DNA of 64,000 nt from Candidatus Gastranaerophilales bacterium (GTDB taxonomy: Bacteria > Cyanobacteriota > Vampirovibrionia > Gastranaerophilales > Gastranaerophilaceae): assembly GCA_944325895.1 (NCBI GenBank), contig CALVCA010000003.1, forward strand, positions 1 to 64,000, written 5' to 3'. The notes under the pieces are model-generated. The model saw nothing but the letters and a program-made list of their open reading frames with translations. It was not told the origin of the DNA and made no database searches. Position numbers and translations under genes: made by a program. How positions within the stretch are numbered: position 1 is the stretch's first letter; every line of letters starts with the position of its first letter. Positions 61,512 through 64,000 of this stretch are shown in pieces.

Positions 61512-62459
61512 ATTTTCTTTCAAATATTTTATATATTCTTCTTTGAGGGATTTTGGTGTAATTATTTTACACCCTGCACCCCAACGGAATACATGCCAGA
61601 TAATTTCCCTGCTGCCGCTTGCTTTGAAATAAACCGTATAAGTCCCGTCATCATTCCATTTGCCTGATTGTGTCGGATGAAAATTGAATTGGCTTGCTTC
61701 CTGTGACAGGTCTTGCGAAAACAATAGTTCTACCTCCAAAATTTCACCGTGATAAACTCCAAACGACAAATTTGTGTATTTTTGCAGATCAAAATCACCT
61801 TTATCAAAGGTTTTATCTGTTAATTTCAGATTTTCAAATTTATGTAAAAGATAATTATAAATCCCGTCACCTTTTGATTTTTCACGAGCAACAAGATAAA
61901 TCTTTTCTCCGTAAATCATACCCAAAGGTTCAATTAAACGTTCTTTTTCATGATAAATGCCTGTAACCATTTTTGAATGCTGAACAGCCTCACGAATAAC
62001 CTCTAAAGTTTCAAGGCTGATTTTATATTGCGGCATCTGTCTGACGGCATAGCCTTCTGTCTGCATATAAAGTTCAATATTATTTTCCAGCGGATGTGTG
62101 TGTTTTCTGTTCAACGATTTAAGTTTTTCAACGGTTTTCCCGAGTTCTTCTTTCATCTCCTTATTCGTAGTACGTCTTTGAAGCTGCTCAATATTTGCAA
62201 TCTCTTTCGGGGTAAATGAAATCAGGTTTGAAATAGAATAGTTGACAAAACCCCAGTGTTTTTGTGTGTCGTCTGTTTCAATCTCATCAACGGACGGAAA
62301 AATACAAGTCAGACTATCACGCATACGCTCTGCCGTTCTGCGGGAAACATTGTACCTTTCAGCAATTTCTGTTATAGTAACCCCTTGAATTTTTGACGAC
62401 ATAAAAATCGCAAGGTCTAAAATATCTGAAATTCTTGAATATCTTGGCTTATATGACAT
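61497..62459 (-). CDS. HTH-WYL transcriptional regulator adjoining the CRISPR array
   Basis: 320 aa. An N-terminal helix-turn-helix (about 25-55; ITEIAERYNVSRRTAERMR) is followed by a helical linker, a WYL domain (about 140-215; MVTGIYHEKERLIEPLGMIYG, KIYLVAREKS) and a WCX C terminus (about 225-320; FRWGAGCKIITPKSL). AGGAG RBS. WYL proteins control CRISPR and other defence loci in cyanobacteria and elsewhere. It ends 20 bases from the array and a motif in its own promoter recurs before the island's first gene, so it is a good candidate regulator of the whole locus. Repressor or activator not decidable. Confidence 0.88.
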   Translation of the reverse strand: MSYKPRYSRISDILDLAIFMSSKIQGVTITEIAERYNVSRRTAERMRDSLTCIFPSVDEIETDDTQKHWGFVNYSISNLISFTPKEIANIEQLQRRTTNKEMKEELGKTVEKLKSLNRKHTHPLENNIELYMQTEGYAVRQMPQYKISLETLEVIREAVQHSKMVTGIYHEKERLIEPLGMIYGEKIYLVAREKSKGDGIYNYLLHKFENLKLTDKTFDKGDFDLQKYTNLSFGVYHGEILEVELLFSQDLSQEASQFNFHPTQSGKWNDDGTYTVYFKASGSREIIWHVFRWGAGCKIITPKSLKEEYIKYLKENLENY

Positions 62460-62494
62460 AATTTTCTCCTAAACTTAAATTTATTATACACCAA

Positions 62495-62513
62495 TATGAC
62501 CGTTTTTGTCATA
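62495..62513. promoter_or_regulatory. Putative autoregulatory operator of the WYL gene
   Basis: TATGAC-CGTTTTT-GTCATA, a perfect 6-bp inverted repeat upstream of the WYL gene's -10 (TATAAT on the minus strand, near 62483) and covering its -35 region. Counterpart at 55507-55525. Confidence 0.55.
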
Positions 62514-62627
62514 ATTTAAAATTATAATATGGCAGAAATAAATTCAAAAACTCATATTCTCATAAATTTTATTTTTTATTAACAAAAATAAAATTTACGG
62601 GATTTATATAAATATAAGGAACTAATT

Positions 62628-63104
62628 ATGAATACGATAAACAATCAACCTAATTTTACGGCAAGACTTGATATCAACAAACTCAACGGCAAACGATGGC
62701 AAAATATTGCACAAATTTTTGCCTGGAAAACAATGAAATACCCGAAAGATACTTTTGTTTTGACACCGCACGAAAACGGCGATATGACAATATATCAAGT
62801 ATTTCCGGGATCTAGCATAAATTACCACAGCAAACTTCGTAAAAGACAGACAGAAAATTTGCTGAAAAATTCTGACGAAACAATTGCTGAATCATTTGTA
62901 AGATTATTAGAAACAGTTAAATTTCACCATAGAAAAATCCAACATACAAATAAATTTTTAAACGCAATACAATTAGAAAGTAACGAAAAAGATACAGATT
63001 TCAGCACTAAAATTTGGGAAATTGTGTTTGAAAAATATTCAAAAGATATTGAAAAATCATTAAGCACAGATCCGCTTTTAAGAGTTTTTAAGAAAAATCA
63101 ATAA
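62628..63104 (+). CDS. 158-aa protein of unknown function
   Basis: Soluble, basic. Opens MNTINNQPNFTARLDINKL; the NFTARL leader recalls the SFKG and SFGG leaders of the proteins at 295 and 24895. The rest is mainly helical (ETIAESFVRLLETVKFHHRKI) with a short beta portion (DTFVLTPHENGDMTIYQVF). AAGGA RBS 7-8 bases before the ATG. Stands alone between the CRISPR island and tRNA-Ser. No family recognised. Confidence 0.6.
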   Translation: MNTINNQPNFTARLDINKLNGKRWQNIAQIFAWKTMKYPKDTFVLTPHENGDMTIYQVFPGSSINYHSKLRKRQTENLLKNSDETIAESFVRLLETVKFHHRKIQHTNKFLNAIQLESNEKDTDFSTKIWEIVFEKYSKDIEKSLSTDPLLRVFKKNQ

Positions 63105-63191
63105 TTTTGTAACAAAATATAAACTAAAAAATTTTACTATTTAAGTTTTCTCTGATTTAATCCGTAAACAAATCTAAAAGGAGAAAATTTT

Positions 63192-63209
63192 ATGAGTGGT
63201 GTAGACTGA
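63192..63209 (+). other. Five-codon ORF behind a strong ribosome-binding site
   Basis: AAAAGGAGAAAATTTT precedes ATG-AGT-GGT-GTA-GAC-TGA. The RBS is as good as any in the window, yet the frame stops after five codons and a tRNA gene follows on the other strand. It may be the stump of a gene cut off by rearrangement, or a regulatory minimal ORF. Confidence 0.25.
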
Positions 63210-63218
63210 AAGAAAATC

Positions 63219-63305
63219 CGGAGAGGGTGGGATTTGAACCCACGGAAGGTGTTACCCTTCACAGACTTTCGAGATCCGCACCTTAAGCCACTCGGACACC
63301 TCTCC
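63219..63305 (-). tRNA. tRNA-Ser (CGA)
   Basis: 87 nt with the long variable arm of class II tRNAs (GAAGGGTAACACCTTC). Acceptor GGAGAGG/CCTCTCC, anticodon loop CTCGAAA (CGA), T arm GTGGGTTCAAATCCCAC, discriminator G. CCA not encoded. Confidence 0.96.
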
Positions 63306-63376
63306 TGATAAATCCATTATAACAAAAAAAATTTAAATTTAAAACAAATATAAATTTAACAATATTTTAATTAACT

Positions 63377-64000
63377 ATGATAGAGCGTATAAAGAATACA
63401 ACAAATCAAATAAACATATCACAAAAAAACGTTCAATTTGAAGACGAATCATTTAACTTGAGTCTTTTTGGGAACGGATTTGCGGTAAACGAAATGTTTA
63501 ACGATATTTTAAAAGACTACGATACAGATAACAACGGTTTAATAGAAAATAAAGAAATTGAAGTATTTAAAAACGCTATTTTAAAAGCAGCAGGCGAAGA
63601 TAAAATTTTAGATACAAAAGAATTAAACAAATTATTTACCAAATCTGAAAAAACAACCGAATTTTCGACTAAAACAACAGCACTATTTAAAGCACTCTTA
63701 ACTGTTTTAAAAAACGGTCATGATAAATTAAAAATAACCAAACAAGATACGGGCAACTCTTTATCTTCTATAAACAAAGACGACTCAGGAGTAGAAATTT
63801 ACACATTTAAGACAAAAAATGACTTGGACGGCTACGTTATCAAATTTTATTCAAAAGACGGAAAGACAAAAGAATTAATAGCTAACAATGACACTGAATA
63901 CACTGATGAAGGAATCAGGCTTTTTGAAGGAGAAAAGAATCTAACTACACATATTTTATATAATGATAAAGAAGAAGTCGTAAAAAAAACCGTTATGTAT
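63377..64000 (+). CDS. EF-hand-containing protein, partial
   Basis: 208 codons open to the right edge, with no stop. An EF-hand loop DTDNNGLIENKE (about residues 50-61) has the D-x-D-x-N-G-x-I-x3-E pattern for calcium binding, and a weaker second one may follow near GEDKILDTKELN. After a helical stretch, residues 140-208 show beta-strand repeats (YVIKFYSKDGKTKELI; THILYNDKEEVVKK) reminiscent of YD/toxin-repeat-like or MORN-like surface proteins. No signal peptide at the N terminus; no clear RBS. Could be a secreted or surface protein using a non-Sec route. Confidence 0.6.
   Translation, partial: MIERIKNTTNQINISQKNVQFEDESFNLSLFGNGFAVNEMFNDILKDYDTDNNGLIENKEIEVFKNAILKAAGEDKILDTKELNKLFTKSEKTTEFSTKTTALFKALLTVLKNGHDKLKITKQDTGNSLSSINKDDSGVEIYTFKTKNDLDGYVIKFYSKDGKTKELIANNDTEYTDEGIRLFEGEKNLTTHILYNDKEEVVKKTVMY

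Overview
The window looks like a chromosomal stretch from an uncultured, AT-rich, Gram-negative bacterium. I think it is most likely a gut member of the non-photosynthetic cyanobacterial sister group (Melainabacteria/Vampirovibrionia, order Gastranaerophilales). The grounds are several prepilins with the FTLAEVLITLGIIG-type N terminus, cyanobacteria-like content (GerMN, CHASE2-GGDEF and WYL proteins), an outer-membrane TolC-like protein, and very low GC. This is inference from gene style, not a database match.

Layout. 1-5.4 kb: partial prepilin, a divergent GAPDH, TolC-like protein, YqhD-type alcohol dehydrogenase, tRNA-Phe, infC with a probable AUA start, and a 39-codon mini-gene with its own terminator. 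5.4-16.4 kb: TPR protein, dus, argS, mgtE, LCP ligase, LemA, two tandem tRNA-Arg, a pectate-lyase-like protein, thyX and rpmE. 16.5-25 kb: an operon running from a 54-codon ORF through a CHASE2 diguanylate cyclase, an exported protein and a TPR protein to proS, then gtrA, gatD-like and aspS. 25-34 kb: ribF, a prepilin, isochorismatase-like protein, degenerate receiver-GGDEF, ftsX/ftsE, half a transketolase, a proline/glutamine-rich protein and two PlsC-like acyltransferases. 34-44.5 kb: a large phosphohexomutase, the translation operon prfA-ylxR-infB-rbfA-truB with three envelope or unknown genes, and a second prepilin. 44.6-55.2 kb: glycosyltransferase, oxidoreductase, CDP-alcohol phosphatidyltransferase, trmL, nnrD, anmK, two tandem WYL proteins and dnaE. 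55.3-62.5 kb: tRNA-Gly and a complete type II-C CRISPR-Cas island. 62.6-64 kb: an unknown protein, tRNA-Ser and a partial EF-hand protein.

The CRISPR island is the centrepiece. It has a small protein with a possible RNase H-like/exonuclease fold, a tracrRNA read leftward and divergently from cas9, cas9-cas1-cas2 in an overlapping operon, a 36-nt-repeat array with 12 spacers that appears to be transcribed on the minus strand back toward cas2 (promoter-like site at one end, terminator at the other), and a WYL-domain regulator at the far end. The same inverted motif (TATGAC-N7-GTCRTA) lies upstream of the WYL gene and upstream of the gene that opens the island, suggesting one regulator brackets and controls the locus.

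Two other themes recur. Several genes (mgtE, ribF, gatD-like, dnaE and probably tolC and a prepilin) have a -10 box placed so that transcription would begin at or next to the start codon, which points to leaderless mRNAs. Both complete prepilin genes have the same promoter and, about 80 bp upstream, a short ORF carrying a 10-11 base G tract in the same phase relation, which could act as a slippage switch.
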